Position numbers and translations under genes: made by a program. The notes beneath the pieces were generated by a model. That model did no database searches. It was not told the origin of the DNA and was given only the letters and a program-made list of their open reading frames with translations. From Betaproteobacteria bacterium (GTDB lineage: Bacteria > Pseudomonadota > Gammaproteobacteria > Burkholderiales > SG8-41): a stretch of 64,000 bases of DNA. The stretch spans positions 1 to 64,000 of the forward strand of contig OMIN01000127.1 of the NCBI GenBank assembly GCA_900299145.1, given 5' to 3'. Of the stretch, positions 26,643 through 35,860 are shown piece after piece (within the stretch, counting starts at the first letter, position 1; every line of letters starts with the position of its first letter).

Positions 26643-27869
26643 CTACTTCGCGGCGACACTGACCGCCGCGCCGTCGTGCAGCTTTTCAGACGGCTTCAGC
26701 ACCACTTTATCACCGGGCTTTAAGCTGGAACCCTGGCCCTGCTTTACTTCCAGCACCTCGCCAAGCATGGCGCCGGTTTGCAGCGCGACCTGTACCACCC
26801 TGCCTTCGCGCACCACGAATACCACCTTGCTGCCGGCACGTTCCGTCACCGCTGCCGGCGCCACCACCGTACGCGGCGTGCGCTCGGCTTCGGGCGTTTC
26901 CTTCGACAAAAATGCCACCTTGGCGCTCATCTCGGGCAGCACGCGCGCATCCTTGTCGACAAAGCGCACTTTAACGTTGACCGTGGCCTTGGCGCGGTCC
27001 ACCGTCGGTACCGTGCGCGTTACCAGCCCGCGAAAGCGCTCGCCGGGCAGTGCGTCCAATTGAATCTCGCACGGCTGATCGATTTTTACCTTGCCCACGC
27101 TCGCTTCCGACACATCAGCCTCGACTTCGAGGGTGTTCATGTCGGCCATGGTCACCACCGCCGCCTGCGAGCCGGTGGCGGATGAAAACGGCGTGATCAC
27201 GTCGCCCACATTGGCGTTCTTGGTGAGTATCACGCCATCAAACGGCGCGCGGATCAGCGTTTGATCGACGCTCACCTGCGCCGCGCGCACATTCGCCTGC
27301 GCCACCGCGATGGACGCTTTCAACCCGTTGATCGCCGCGCGGGCCTTTTCCACGCGCGCCACCGCTACATCATGCGCGGCGGCCGACACAAAATTCTTTT
27401 GCAGCAGGTCACGCGAGCGTTCCAGCGCGCGCTGCGCATCACGCATTTCCGCCTCGCCCTGTTCCAGATTCGCCTGCGTCAACGTGACATTGGCCTGCGC
27501 CTGCTGCAGCGCCGCCACCATGTCCTTGTTTTCCAGCCGCGCCAGCACTTCGCTCTCGCGCACCACGCTGCCTTCGCGCACGCCCAGCCACTCCAGCCGC
27601 CCGGTCGCTTTCGACGCCACCGCCGCCTTGCGTTGCGCCACCACGTAGCCAGTGGCGTTAAGTTGCGTGTTGGCCTGCGACGGATAAGCCTGCGTCACCG
27701 CCGCCACTTCCACCGCGATCGGCGCGCGGCTGCTGAAATAAAAGTACCCCGCGCCGATACCAGCCGTGGCGGCGATCAACATCAGCCCCCTGCCCCATCG
27801 CGAACGGCGGCGTCCCGCCACTGCGCCGCCGCGCTCGATACGCAACCGTGAAAGGTCTTCGCCTGCCAT
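26643..27869 (-). CDS. Periplasmic adaptor (HlyD/MacA family)
   Basis: 408 residues from the ATG at 27869, which has a GGATGA sequence at suitable spacing. A TTG at 27881 would add four residues but lacks a ribosome site. There is a membrane anchor near residues 26-45, then a lipoyl domain, a long coiled-coil hairpin (Gln/Ala-rich, around residues 115-190) and a beta-barrel. Such adaptors link an inner-membrane ABC exporter to an outer-membrane TolC. No tolC-like gene is nearby. AT-rich repeat copy 8 lies immediately upstream. Confidence 0.88.
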   Translation of the reverse strand: MAGEDLSRLRIERGGAVAGRRRSRWGRGLMLIAATAGIGAGYFYFSSRAPIAVEVAAVTQAYPSQANTQLNATGYVVAQRKAAVASKATGRLEWLGVREGSVVRESEVLARLENKDMVAALQQAQANVTLTQANLEQGEAEMRDAQRALERSRDLLQKNFVSAAAHDVAVARVEKARAAINGLKASIAVAQANVRAAQVSVDQTLIRAPFDGVILTKNANVGDVITPFSSATGSQAAVVTMADMNTLEVEADVSEASVGKVKIDQPCEIQLDALPGERFRGLVTRTVPTVDRAKATVNVKVRFVDKDARVLPEMSAKVAFLSKETPEAERTPRTVVAPAAVTERAGSKVVFVVREGRVVQVALQTGAMLGEVLEVKQGQGSSLKPGDKVVLKPSEKLHDGAAVSVAAK

Positions 27870-27877
27870 TAAGTCAT

Positions 27878-27908
27878 CCAAAAATATTCAATAGAAACAG
27901 ATACTTAT
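27878..27908 (-). repeat. AT-rich dispersed repeat, copy 8
   Basis: On the minus strand it reads ATAAGTATCTGTTTCTATTG followed by AATATTTTTGG. It ends just before the GGATGA ribosome site and start of the adaptor gene, which is in the same orientation. Confidence 0.92.
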
Positions 27909-28043
27909 AAAACACCAACCCTTGCGAGTGTAACAGGACTGCTGCGCTGCGACAAAGCGGACGGCCTACCCGCCAGTTTGCGCATGCGCTGGCTTCGGGT
28001 ACATTTCGCCCGCATTCATTAAACGTATCTTGGAGAACAAAAA

Positions 28044-28907
28044 TTGATTAACGTTCGCCCCACCGGCGCCGCGCTCGGCGCGGAAATCACCGGCGTCGAT
28101 CTGGCAAAGCCCATGGACGACGCCACATTCAGCCAGATTGTCGACGCGTGGCATGAACACGAAGTGGTGTTCTTCCGCGATCAGAAGCTCACGCCCGATC
28201 AGCATGTTGCTTTCAGCCGCCGCTTCGGCGAGCTGGAATTGCACGTGCGCAAGGATTGCTGCCGGCCCGGTTATCACGAGCTGTTCGTGGTCTCCAACAT
28301 CCTCGAAAACGGCAAACCCATTGGCTCGCAGGACGCCGGCCTCTTCTGGCATTCGGATCTTTGCTATATCCAGGCGCCAAGCCGCGGCTCGCTCTTTTAC
28401 GCACTGGAAGTGCCGGTGGATGCCAGCGGTCGCGTGCTGGGCGACACCAAATTCGCCAGCAGCACGGCCGCCTACAACGCCCTGCCCGAATCGACGAAAC
28501 AAAAAATTGTTGGCCGCAAGGCCGTACAGTCCTACAAAAAGGGTTACTACCGCGCTCGCAATGGCGAAGTGCGCAAGGCGCTAACGCCGGAGCAGGAAGC
28601 CCGCACCCCCGACGTGCAACACCCCATCGTGCGCACGCATCCGGTCAACGGCAAAAAGTGCCTGTTCGTCAACGAGGGCTACACCGCGAGCATCGTAGGC
28701 ATAGAAGGTGCGGAAGGCGATGCTTTGTTAGACGAACTCATCGCTCACGCCACGCGCCCGGATTTCGTCTACCAGCATCAGTGGCGCGCCGGCGATTTTC
28801 TGTTGTGGGACAACTGTCTGGTGCAACATCAGGCTGTGCACGATTACAAACTACCACTGCGGCGGCATATGGAGCGGACTACGCTTACGGGGAGTGTGCC
28901 GTTTTGA
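28044..28907 (+). CDS. TauD/TfdA-family Fe(II)/2-oxoglutarate dioxygenase
   Basis: 287 residues starting at a TTG with GGAGAA six bases upstream. The iron site is His103-x-Asp105 in FWHSDLCY and His262 in CLVQHQAVHDY. The 2-oxoglutarate-binding Arg is in the following LRRHMERTT. The N-terminal GAEITGVDLAKP and VVFFRDQKL segments are family signatures. Substrates include taurine, sulfonates and chlorophenoxy acids. It has no obvious transport partner nearby except Bug genes. Confidence 0.88.
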   Translation: MINVRPTGAALGAEITGVDLAKPMDDATFSQIVDAWHEHEVVFFRDQKLTPDQHVAFSRRFGELELHVRKDCCRPGYHELFVVSNILENGKPIGSQDAGLFWHSDLCYIQAPSRGSLFYALEVPVDASGRVLGDTKFASSTAAYNALPESTKQKIVGRKAVQSYKKGYYRARNGEVRKALTPEQEARTPDVQHPIVRTHPVNGKKCLFVNEGYTASIVGIEGAEGDALLDELIAHATRPDFVYQHQWRAGDFLLWDNCLVQHQAVHDYKLPLRRHMERTTLTGSVPF

Positions 28908-28964
28908 GGTGAAGTGCTACCCGATGCGTAAACGCGGCAGGCACACTTCAAATTTCATAACTGA

Positions 28965-29237
28965 TCAATTTAATCCATTGAGTTTCAGAATATCGGCAGA
29001 CCATCTTTGATAACTTCCGGCGTTTGGGTTTTGCGAAAATTTCCGCATATCGGCTATGTCTTTCTCGGCGACGCGGGCCACCCAATCGTCACCTACTTTT
29101 TTTAAAGCACCTCGGATACTTTGAAATGGTCTCTGCCAGCTTCCTTCCGTTGACGTCACATCTTTGATTGGTTCCACCAATTCTGCGGGGAGCTTAATAT
29201 CGAGCGTCTTGTAACTCTTCATTTTTGGCTTTGGCAC
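28965..29237 (-). CDS. Hypothetical 90-residue protein
   Basis: The frame starts with GTG at 29237 behind a perfect AAGGAGGTG ribosome site, which is strong evidence for translation. The product begins MPKPKMKSYKTLDIKLPAE and ends in ADILKLNGLN. It is charged and soluble, with a more AT-rich composition than its neighbours. I do not recognise the family. The short basic start and isolation could fit an antitoxin or mobile-element gene, but no partner is seen. Confidence 0.65.
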   Translation of the reverse strand: MPKPKMKSYKTLDIKLPAELVEPIKDVTSTEGSWQRPFQSIRGALKKVGDDWVARVAEKDIADMRKFSQNPNAGSYQRWSADILKLNGLN

Positions 29238-29323
29238 AGTCCACCTCCTTTGGATAGTGTTCGCGAGCTACAGAGCGGGCTTAGGGTCACGACATCCATT
29301 GTGCCCACCCCAAGCCCTATTAA

Positions 29324-29357
29324 ATAAGTATTTGTTTTTATTGACATTTTTACTTAA
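29324..29357 (+). repeat. AT-rich dispersed repeat, copy 9
   Basis: Reads ATAAGTATTTGTTTTTATTG followed by ACATTTTTACTTAA. Its first 20 bases fit the consensus. It lies in the gap between the Bug gene that ends at 29380 and the small gene that starts at 29237, and it opposes both. Confidence 0.92.
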
Positions 29358-29379
29358 CACCCAAGAGGCACTGCAAGCC

Positions 29380-30354
29380 TCACTTCTCCCCAATCCCCGC
29401 ATCCTTAATCACCTTCGTCCAGCGCACAAGTTCGTTCTTCACGCGCGCGCCCATTTCCGCCGGCGTGCTGGTGACCGGCAACAGCGACAACGCTTCGAGA
29501 TTCTTGCGGAATTCGGGGCTGGCGTGCGCGGCTTTCATTTCAGCGTTGATTTTGCTGACAATGGCTGGCGGCAAGCCCGCCGGGCCCATCAGGCCGTACC
29601 AGGTGGTGTTGGTGAAGCCGGGCGCCAGTTCCGCCATTGCTGGCGCATCCGGGTACTCGCGCACGCGCGTGGGATGGCCGGTGGCGATCACGCGCGCCTT
29701 GCCATTTTGCACCGCGGGTGAGACGTAGTTGACGGCGCCGAACAGCGCATCAACGCGCCCCGACATCAGATCCAGCAACGCCGGCCCGCCGCCTTTGTAC
29801 GGCACGTGCAGATACTTGGTGCCGGTGAGCGCATTCATCAGCTCCATGCCCAGATGGTTGGGCGTGCCCGCGCCGGGGGAGGCAAAGTTGATTTTGCCCG
29901 GCTGGCTCTTGCCCAGCGCGATGAATTCCTGGATGTTTTTCGCGGCCACGCCCGGGAAAATCGCCAGCACAAACGGCACGTCCACCGCCAGCCCAATCGG
30001 CGAAAAATCCTTCAGCGGGTTATAGGTGATCTTGGTGCCCCACGCCGGCGCAACCACCAGCCCGCCCGATGTGCCGAGCAGCAGCGTGTAGCCGTCGGGT
30101 GCGGCCAGCGCGCCCAACGCATGGCCGATGGTGGAACCCGCGCCGCCGCGGTTATCGATCACCACTGGCTGGCCAAACTTTTCCGCCAGCCACTGCCCCA
30201 GCGCCCGCCCGGTGGGATCGGTCGAGCCGCCGGGAGGATACGGCACGATCAGGCGGATGGGCCTGACGGGGTAGTTTTGTGCCTGCGCAAAGGCAGCATT
30301 CGCCATGACACACAACAACAGCGCCAGCGCTGCACTGCCAAACCGTTTAAACAT
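29380..30354 (-). CDS. Bug/TctC-type substrate-binding protein
   Basis: 324 residues with a signal peptide ending NAAFAQA. Motifs: PYPPGGSTDPTGR, VIDNRGGAGSTIG, LHVPYKGGGP. The loop STDPTGR departs from the usual SxDxxAR, suggesting a distinct ligand. It lies downstream of, and on the same strand as, the DSD1-type gene at 30481. Confidence 0.92.
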   Translation of the reverse strand: MFKRFGSAALALLLCVMANAAFAQAQNYPVRPIRLIVPYPPGGSTDPTGRALGQWLAEKFGQPVVIDNRGGAGSTIGHALGALAAPDGYTLLLGTSGGLVVAPAWGTKITYNPLKDFSPIGLAVDVPFVLAIFPGVAAKNIQEFIALGKSQPGKINFASPGAGTPNHLGMELMNALTGTKYLHVPYKGGGPALLDLMSGRVDALFGAVNYVSPAVQNGKARVIATGHPTRVREYPDAPAMAELAPGFTNTTWYGLMGPAGLPPAIVSKINAEMKAAHASPEFRKNLEALSLLPVTSTPAEMGARVKNELVRWTKVIKDAGIGEK

Positions 30355-30437
30355 GTTGTCTCCTCGATGATGTGCTTTATTGGTTTACGCTATCACGCTT
30401 CCGTGGCGGGTTCCGTGGGGGGGCTTTGTCGCACCGG

Positions 30438-30457
30438 ATTCCGGCCTTCGCCGGGAT
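30438..30457. repeat. Single REP-like hairpin
   Basis: ATTCCGGC-CTTC-GCCGGGAT forms an eight-pair stem with one G-T pair and a CTTC loop. It resembles the hairpins of the element at 18003-18111. It lies in the 126-base gap between two minus-strand genes. Confidence 0.5.
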
Positions 30458-30480
30458 AGCGGATTGTGGGAGTCTGGCGC

Positions 30481-31608
30481 CTACCACCCGCTGAATCGTG
30501 GCCAGCGTGCTTCGATTTTGTGCGTTTCGTTAATCACATGATAGCCATCATGCTGCGCCGCCGTCGCACACGCATGATTGGGCAAAATACGCAGCAACGT
30601 GCCGATGGGAAACTGCGCCAGGCGCTCGCCATCCAGCGGCTTGCCACCGCGCGCGCTGATAATGCCGTGCTCCTGATTCGCGCCGGACACAATGAGATCA
30701 CCAAACGGCTGGCCATGCGCATCACACACCAGACCGTAACCCTGATCGACCTTTTGCCCTGCCGTGCCGCGATCACGCGACATCGCCATCCAGCCGGCGT
30801 CGGTGATGATCCAGCCCTTTTCCGGCTGATGACCGATCACTGATGTCAGCACCGACAGCGCGATGTCATCCACTGTGCACACTTCGATTCCCGCCATGAA
30901 GAGATCAAAAAACATGTAAACACCCGCGCACACTTCCGTGACGCCGGCGAACGACTCGGAATAGGTGGCCGTGGGCGACGACCCCACGCTGACGATATCG
31001 CACGGCATGCCCGCGGCGCGCAAATCATTCGCGCAACGCACCACCGCCGCGCGCTCTCGTTCGGCCATGGCACGAATTTCTTCCACGGATTTGCAGTCGT
31101 ACGAACCGCCCGCGTGTGTCATCACGCCGCGCAGGTTCTTGCCGAGCGCGCGGCCGATTTCCAGCAGGCGCGCATCCCCTGGCTTGACACCGGCGCGATG
31201 GCCATCGCTGTCGATCTCGATCAACGCCGGGAGCACAGTGTTCGCAGTGCCGGCCTTGTCAGACAGCACGCGCGCGGCCTCAACGCTGTCCAGTATCACC
31301 GTCAAGTCACAACCCCGCGCGCGCAACGCCATCACGTGATCAAGCTTGTTCGGCGCAATGCCCACGGCGTAGAGAATGTCGCGATAACCCGATGCGAAAA
31401 ACTGCTCCGCTTCCTTCAGCGTGGATACCGTGATGCCGCCGGCGCCGGGCGGCACGGCGCGCTTCACGACATCCAGCGATTTGGACGTTTTCACATGTGG
31501 CCGCAGGCGCGCCCCCGTCACCTTGGCGCGCATACGCGCGAGGTTGCGGTCGAGCTTGACCCTATCAAGTATCAATGCAGGCGTTTCCAGTTCGCTTGGA
31601 ACAGACAT
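30481..31608 (-). CDS. DSD1-type PLP enzyme (alanine racemase N-terminal fold; D-threonine aldolase / D-serine dehydratase-like)
   Basis: 375 residues. The PLP lysine lies in RPHVKTSKS (Lys41), followed by a TIM-barrel with IEIDSDGHRAGV and THAGGSYD. The C-terminal domain ends with LPNHACAT, whose His and Cys bind zinc in the D-serine dehydratase/D-threonine aldolase family. The enzyme would cleave or dehydrate a D-3-hydroxy amino acid. AT-rich repeat copy 10 lies between it and the divergent cysteine-dioxygenase-like gene. Confidence 0.88.
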   Translation of the reverse strand: MSVPSELETPALILDRVKLDRNLARMRAKVTGARLRPHVKTSKSLDVVKRAVPPGAGGITVSTLKEAEQFFASGYRDILYAVGIAPNKLDHVMALRARGCDLTVILDSVEAARVLSDKAGTANTVLPALIEIDSDGHRAGVKPGDARLLEIGRALGKNLRGVMTHAGGSYDCKSVEEIRAMAERERAAVVRCANDLRAAGMPCDIVSVGSSPTATYSESFAGVTEVCAGVYMFFDLFMAGIEVCTVDDIALSVLTSVIGHQPEKGWIITDAGWMAMSRDRGTAGQKVDQGYGLVCDAHGQPFGDLIVSGANQEHGIISARGGKPLDGERLAQFPIGTLLRILPNHACATAAQHDGYHVINETHKIEARWPRFSGW

Positions 31609-31611
31609 ATC

Positions 31612-31644
31612 GTAAGTATTTGTTTTATTTGACTATTTTTTAAG
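31612..31644 (+). repeat. AT-rich dispersed repeat, copy 10
   Basis: Reads GTAAGTATTTGTTTTATTTG followed by ACTATTTTTTAAG. It lies between divergent genes, three bases from the ATG of the DSD1-type gene and 68 bases before the gene at 31712. Confidence 0.92.
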
Positions 31645-31711
31645 ACATTCAGCTTTACCCTCTGACGGCATTATGCTCCAATAACCGCATCGAAATGCAA
31701 GGAGAAACCCC

Positions 31712-32269
31712 ATGAAAGTTCACGAACTCGTAGCCCGCTTCGCCAAGGCCGGTGAAAGCACCAATCCGATGAACGCCGCTCGAGAGGAGCTCGAAGCGCT
31801 GCGCGGCGATGTCGATGCCGTGGAACAGGCGATTCGTTTTGTTTCCGGCACCGGCGGTAATGCGCGGCAGGTGTTTTACCGTTCGCCGTCGATCACGCTG
31901 CTGAAAGTGTGTTTTCCCGCCGGACGCCGCACGCCGCCGCACGATCACGGCGCGTGGGCAACGATTTTCCTGCTGTCGGGAGAGGAGAAAAACACGTTGT
32001 ATCGCACCGACAACGGCAAACTGCGCCGCGCGAGCGAAGTCACGCTCACACGCGGCAGCATACTGCCGATGATGGCGGATACGGCGCACGTGGCGGAATG
32101 CCTTGGCGACGTGCCGGCCATTGGCCTGCATGTGTACGGCGGCGACATTCTCGATTTGCCGCGCCGCATGTGGCACCCGGAAACGCTGGAAGCGCACACG
32201 CTCGACTGGAACTTGTATGAAGGTTTTGCCCAGATGGCGTCAAAGGCGGCTAGTGCGCCGGTTGCTTGA
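31712..32269 (+). CDS. Cysteine-dioxygenase-like cupin protein
   Basis: 185 residues with an AAGGAGAAA ribosome site. The iron site resembles thiol dioxygenases: His77 and His79 in PPHDHGAW and His126 in TAHVAEC. A hydrophobic strand (TIFLLSGEE) follows. Such enzymes oxidise cysteine or 3-mercaptopropionate to sulfinates. The final step of sulfur oxidation could connect to the SoeABC-like enzyme at 55.6 kb, but that is speculation. Confidence 0.8.
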   Translation: MKVHELVARFAKAGESTNPMNAAREELEALRGDVDAVEQAIRFVSGTGGNARQVFYRSPSITLLKVCFPAGRRTPPHDHGAWATIFLLSGEEKNTLYRTDNGKLRRASEVTLTRGSILPMMADTAHVAECLGDVPAIGLHVYGGDILDLPRRMWHPETLEAHTLDWNLYEGFAQMASKAASAPVA

Positions 32270-32280
32270 CCGTCAAGCGA

Positions 32281-33264
32281 CTAAGGCGCTCGCAACCCCA
32301 CCGCCACCACCGTTTTAGTCAGCGAAGCATGCAGCCGGCGCAGCAATTTGGTGTATTCCTCCGGCCCCATGTGCACGCGTTCAAAGCCCATGGCGTCCAT
32401 GCGCTCCTTGACATCGGGAAACTCAAGCGCGCGCGCAACGTCCCGGCTGATAATGTTTAACACATCTTTCGGCGTTCCGGCTGGCGCGATGATGCCATGA
32501 GAGGCGTCGCGCTCAAACGAGGGCAGAATTTCCGTCACTGTCGGTACATCCGGCAACAGTGGTGAGCGCTTTACCGCCACCACCGCCAGCGGCGTCACCC
32601 GCTTTTCCTGGATAAATGGCATCGACGCGCCCATGCTGATTATCCCGTAATTCAGGCGTCCGGCGGCTACCTCGATCATCACCTCCGGCAGGCCCTTGAA
32701 TGCCACATGCACGGTCTTGATACCGGCGTTCATGTTGAAAATTTCGGTGGTCATGTGCGTGCCGCTGCCCGCCCCCGACGTCCCAAACAAAATCTTGCCC
32801 GGCCGCGATTGCGCCAATGCGATCAATTCCTTGAGCGATTTCACGCCCAACCCCGGGTTGACCAGCACGACGGATGTGGGCACGCCGATCTGCGCCACTC
32901 CCGTGAATTCCTTCAAAATGTCGTACATCGGCTTGACCGGCAGCACCGAATTGACCACCATCGCGCTCGAGATCATCAACAGCGTGTAACCGTCGGGCGT
33001 GGATTTGGCCACCATCACTGCGGCAAGCTGGCCGCCCGCGCCGGAGCGGTTTTCGATCACCACCGGCTGCCCCCAGAGACTCTCCAGCTTCTGCGCGACC
33101 ATGCGGCCCGAGAGATCCGTGGCACTGCCCGGAGAAAAGCCGATGACCAGCCGCACGGGCTTTGACGGAAACTTCGGTTTCCCCTGCGCCAATGCCGGTA
33201 CTGTCGTGCCAACGAGGCTGGCCGCAAAAACCGCCGAGCAGATTGCCGATAACCATGTGCGCAT
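32281..33264 (-). CDS. Bug/TctC-type substrate-binding protein
   Basis: 327 residues from the ATG at 33264, which has GGAGG five bases upstream; the frame is open to 33291. The signal peptide ends VPALAQG. Motifs: GFSPGSATDLSGR, VIENRSGAGGQLA. The usual VPYKG is VHVAFKGLPE here. It converges on the cysteine-dioxygenase-like gene. Confidence 0.92.
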   Translation of the reverse strand: MRTWLSAICSAVFAASLVGTTVPALAQGKPKFPSKPVRLVIGFSPGSATDLSGRMVAQKLESLWGQPVVIENRSGAGGQLAAVMVAKSTPDGYTLLMISSAMVVNSVLPVKPMYDILKEFTGVAQIGVPTSVVLVNPGLGVKSLKELIALAQSRPGKILFGTSGAGSGTHMTTEIFNMNAGIKTVHVAFKGLPEVMIEVAAGRLNYGIISMGASMPFIQEKRVTPLAVVAVKRSPLLPDVPTVTEILPSFERDASHGIIAPAGTPKDVLNIISRDVARALEFPDVKERMDAMGFERVHMGPEEYTKLLRRLHASLTKTVVAVGLRAP

Positions 33265-33481
33265 ATTGCCTCCGGGAACTACGTGTTCCATTCATTTACT
33301 CGCTTGCTTTAATGCGATGCTCAATCTATCCCGCGGGCGTTATGCGGTCAATACGTTATCGCCCGCACTCGCATGACCAAGCCGCGAGAGCCCGATTACG
33401 CCAACACCCAACCGAACAGCAGTGCCAAAGCTTCGCTTAAAATAGCCGGCACACCGGAAGAACTCGCGATGGAGCAATCCC

Positions 33482-35788
33482 ATGCCTGACTCAGATTTTC
33501 AACTCGAAGAAGCCACAATCGACCAACTGCATGCCGCGCTCAAGGCAGGCCACATCACGCTGGTGCAAGTGGTACAGCATTACCTCAAGCGCGTGCGTGC
33601 CTTCAACGGCGTGTCCAGCAGGCTGGTTACCGCCGATGGCAAGGACGTGCCCCCTGCCACGGGCACGGTGCGCGGCGGTTCGCCGCTGAATTTTCCGACG
33701 CATACGTTAAAGGCCTCCGCCTTCCTGCCCGATCTCGACAAGTATCAGGGTAAGCCGCTGGAGTACGGCCGCATGGAAGCCACCGCTTCCGACCCGGCGG
33801 TGCAGCAACAGTTCGGCATGATTGCGGGTATTCCCAACGCGGGTCAGGTCAATGCACTGGCTACGCTCAATATTCGCGGCGAACGTTCGGTGACGTGCAA
33901 AGGCGACTACGATTTGCATCCCTCGAAAGGCCCACTGCCCAAAGGCGCGCCACCGGTGTGTGACGAATTTCGCCAGCAACCGGACGCACTGGAGCTCGCC
34001 GCTGAATATGATGCGAAGTACGGTCGCAATCCTGATCTGGCAAAACTGCCGCTCTACGGCGTGGTGTTTTCGTTCAAGGATCCGTTCGACACGCGGGACA
34101 TGCGCTCCACCGGGGGCGGCGACGCGGCGTACGACATCGACTTCCCGGCGCGCGATCATATCCTCGTGGGCGAGTTGCGCAAAAAGGGCGCGATCATTTT
34201 CGCCAAAGCAGTCAACACCGAATACAACGGCCGCGCGGGCGACCCCGGCGGGCGCAATCATCCGGACAAGGTACTGCCTTCAACACTCGGCTATCAGCGC
34301 GCCACCTGGGGTGGCAACCCGTCGAACCCTTACGACACCACGCGCGCGGCCTCGCTCGGTTCCAGTTCGGGCTCGGCGCTATCGGTGAGCACAAATATGG
34401 TAATGGCAAGCCTCGGCGAAGAAACGCGAGCCTCGTGCCGCGGGCCGTCGAATCACAATTCAGTTGCGCTGATTCTGCCGCACAAGGCGATGCTCGGCTT
34501 TGATGGCGGTGCCATCGGCGCGGATATTTATTGCGACCGCAGCGGCATTCACGCGCGCACCCTGCACGACTGCGCGAAGATACTCGATGCGCTCAAAGAC
34601 ACCGGCAAGCCCGCAGGCAGCGAGTACTACGATCCGCGTGATATTTACACCACAGTGCCGCGTTCGGCGGTGCTGACAAATTACTCAAAGCATACGCAAT
34701 CACCGGGGATTCTTAAAGGCATGCGCATCGGCGTCATCCGTGAATCGATGGCCCATCCGGCGGGTGACCGTTCCGCTGAACCCATCGCCACCGCCGCCGC
34801 GCGTGAAATCAAGACCATCCTCGGCGGCAAGCTGGGCGCCACACTGGTGGAATCCTCACACCGCTACTGGACGCGTGACGCGGAGGTGGAATTGATGAAA
34901 GTCGATTTCCGCACGGCGCTGGCGCGCCTCGTTCCGGTGTTCATGCCAGACATTTTGTTCCGGCTCGGCAAGGACGGGCAGCCCCTGTTCAAGGAATTCG
35001 CTGCTGCCATCGAACCCACCGAATTCGCGCCGGGCAAGGTTTTCGGCACGGGCACGATGAAGCCGATCGACTATCTGGTCGAGCTTGCCGATGGCCGCAT
35101 TGAAGCGCCGGTGAATTTCGACATCGGGACGGTGCAGGATCAAAAGCTCGCCAATATGTTCCGCTTTCACATCCCGCAGTATCTGAAGCGGCGCGCGGCG
35201 GATTGGAAAGCACGCGGTTACAACGAGACACTCGACGAATTTGCCAAACTCAACGCACGCTCGAAATTCTGGGGCGATGATGGCCGTGCGGCCTTCAAGA
35301 ACTGGGAAGAAACCACCGACCCGCGCAACCCGCTGGGCGGGCGTCAGGGCATTGACGAGCGCATCATGCTGCGTGAACTGCTGCGCCGCGTCGACATGAT
35401 GGTGATACACGAAAACCAGCTCGATTGTCTGGTACGGCTGCACACGGTGTATCCGCCGGCGATTATCGGCGGCGCGCATCAGCCGGGCTTTCCCGGCAAC
35501 ACGCGGCCCGAAACCTACTACGGCCCCAACGCGGGCCTGACTGAAGTGCTGATTCCAGCGGGCTACGTGAACGTAGCCTACGACCCGGTGTTTAAGCTCA
35601 GTGACGACGGCAAGCGCTACGAGAATGTCGCCTCTGACAAGCCGACGGCGCTGGCCGCACCGGGCCTGCCGTTTTCACTGGTGTTTCGCGCAGAACCAGG
35701 CAAGGAGGATGTAATTCTGAAAGTGGCGGCTGCGTACGAAGCCGCCTCAAAACGCCGCGCGCCGCCCCCGGCGTTTGGACCGCTGTAG
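33482..35788 (+). CDS. Large amidase-signature family protein
   Basis: 768 residues, much longer than the common 450-500. The amidase-signature core can be seen as the catalytic Lys in VFSFKDPFDT, the cis-Ser in SLGSSSGSALSV and the nucleophile region LGEETRASCRGPS. There the usual GGSIR is replaced by ASCRG, but Ser is retained. Large extra stretches lie in the N-terminal 200 and the C-terminal 250 residues. It would hydrolyse an amide. GGAG lies nine bases before the ATG. It seems to be transcribed alone. Confidence 0.85.
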   Translation: MPDSDFQLEEATIDQLHAALKAGHITLVQVVQHYLKRVRAFNGVSSRLVTADGKDVPPATGTVRGGSPLNFPTHTLKASAFLPDLDKYQGKPLEYGRMEATASDPAVQQQFGMIAGIPNAGQVNALATLNIRGERSVTCKGDYDLHPSKGPLPKGAPPVCDEFRQQPDALELAAEYDAKYGRNPDLAKLPLYGVVFSFKDPFDTRDMRSTGGGDAAYDIDFPARDHILVGELRKKGAIIFAKAVNTEYNGRAGDPGGRNHPDKVLPSTLGYQRATWGGNPSNPYDTTRAASLGSSSGSALSVSTNMVMASLGEETRASCRGPSNHNSVALILPHKAMLGFDGGAIGADIYCDRSGIHARTLHDCAKILDALKDTGKPAGSEYYDPRDIYTTVPRSAVLTNYSKHTQSPGILKGMRIGVIRESMAHPAGDRSAEPIATAAAREIKTILGGKLGATLVESSHRYWTRDAEVELMKVDFRTALARLVPVFMPDILFRLGKDGQPLFKEFAAAIEPTEFAPGKVFGTGTMKPIDYLVELADGRIEAPVNFDIGTVQDQKLANMFRFHIPQYLKRRAADWKARGYNETLDEFAKLNARSKFWGDDGRAAFKNWEETTDPRNPLGGRQGIDERIMLRELLRRVDMMVIHENQLDCLVRLHTVYPPAIIGGAHQPGFPGNTRPETYYGPNAGLTEVLIPAGYVNVAYDPVFKLSDDGKRYENVASDKPTALAAPGLPFSLVFRAEPGKEDVILKVAAAYEAASKRRAPPPAFGPL

Positions 35789-35860
35789 ACGGCGGATGCA
35801 TCCGTGACGCGCACGCCGCATCGGTCAATGCGGTTGATGGCGGCAAAGTGTTGCCGGCCG

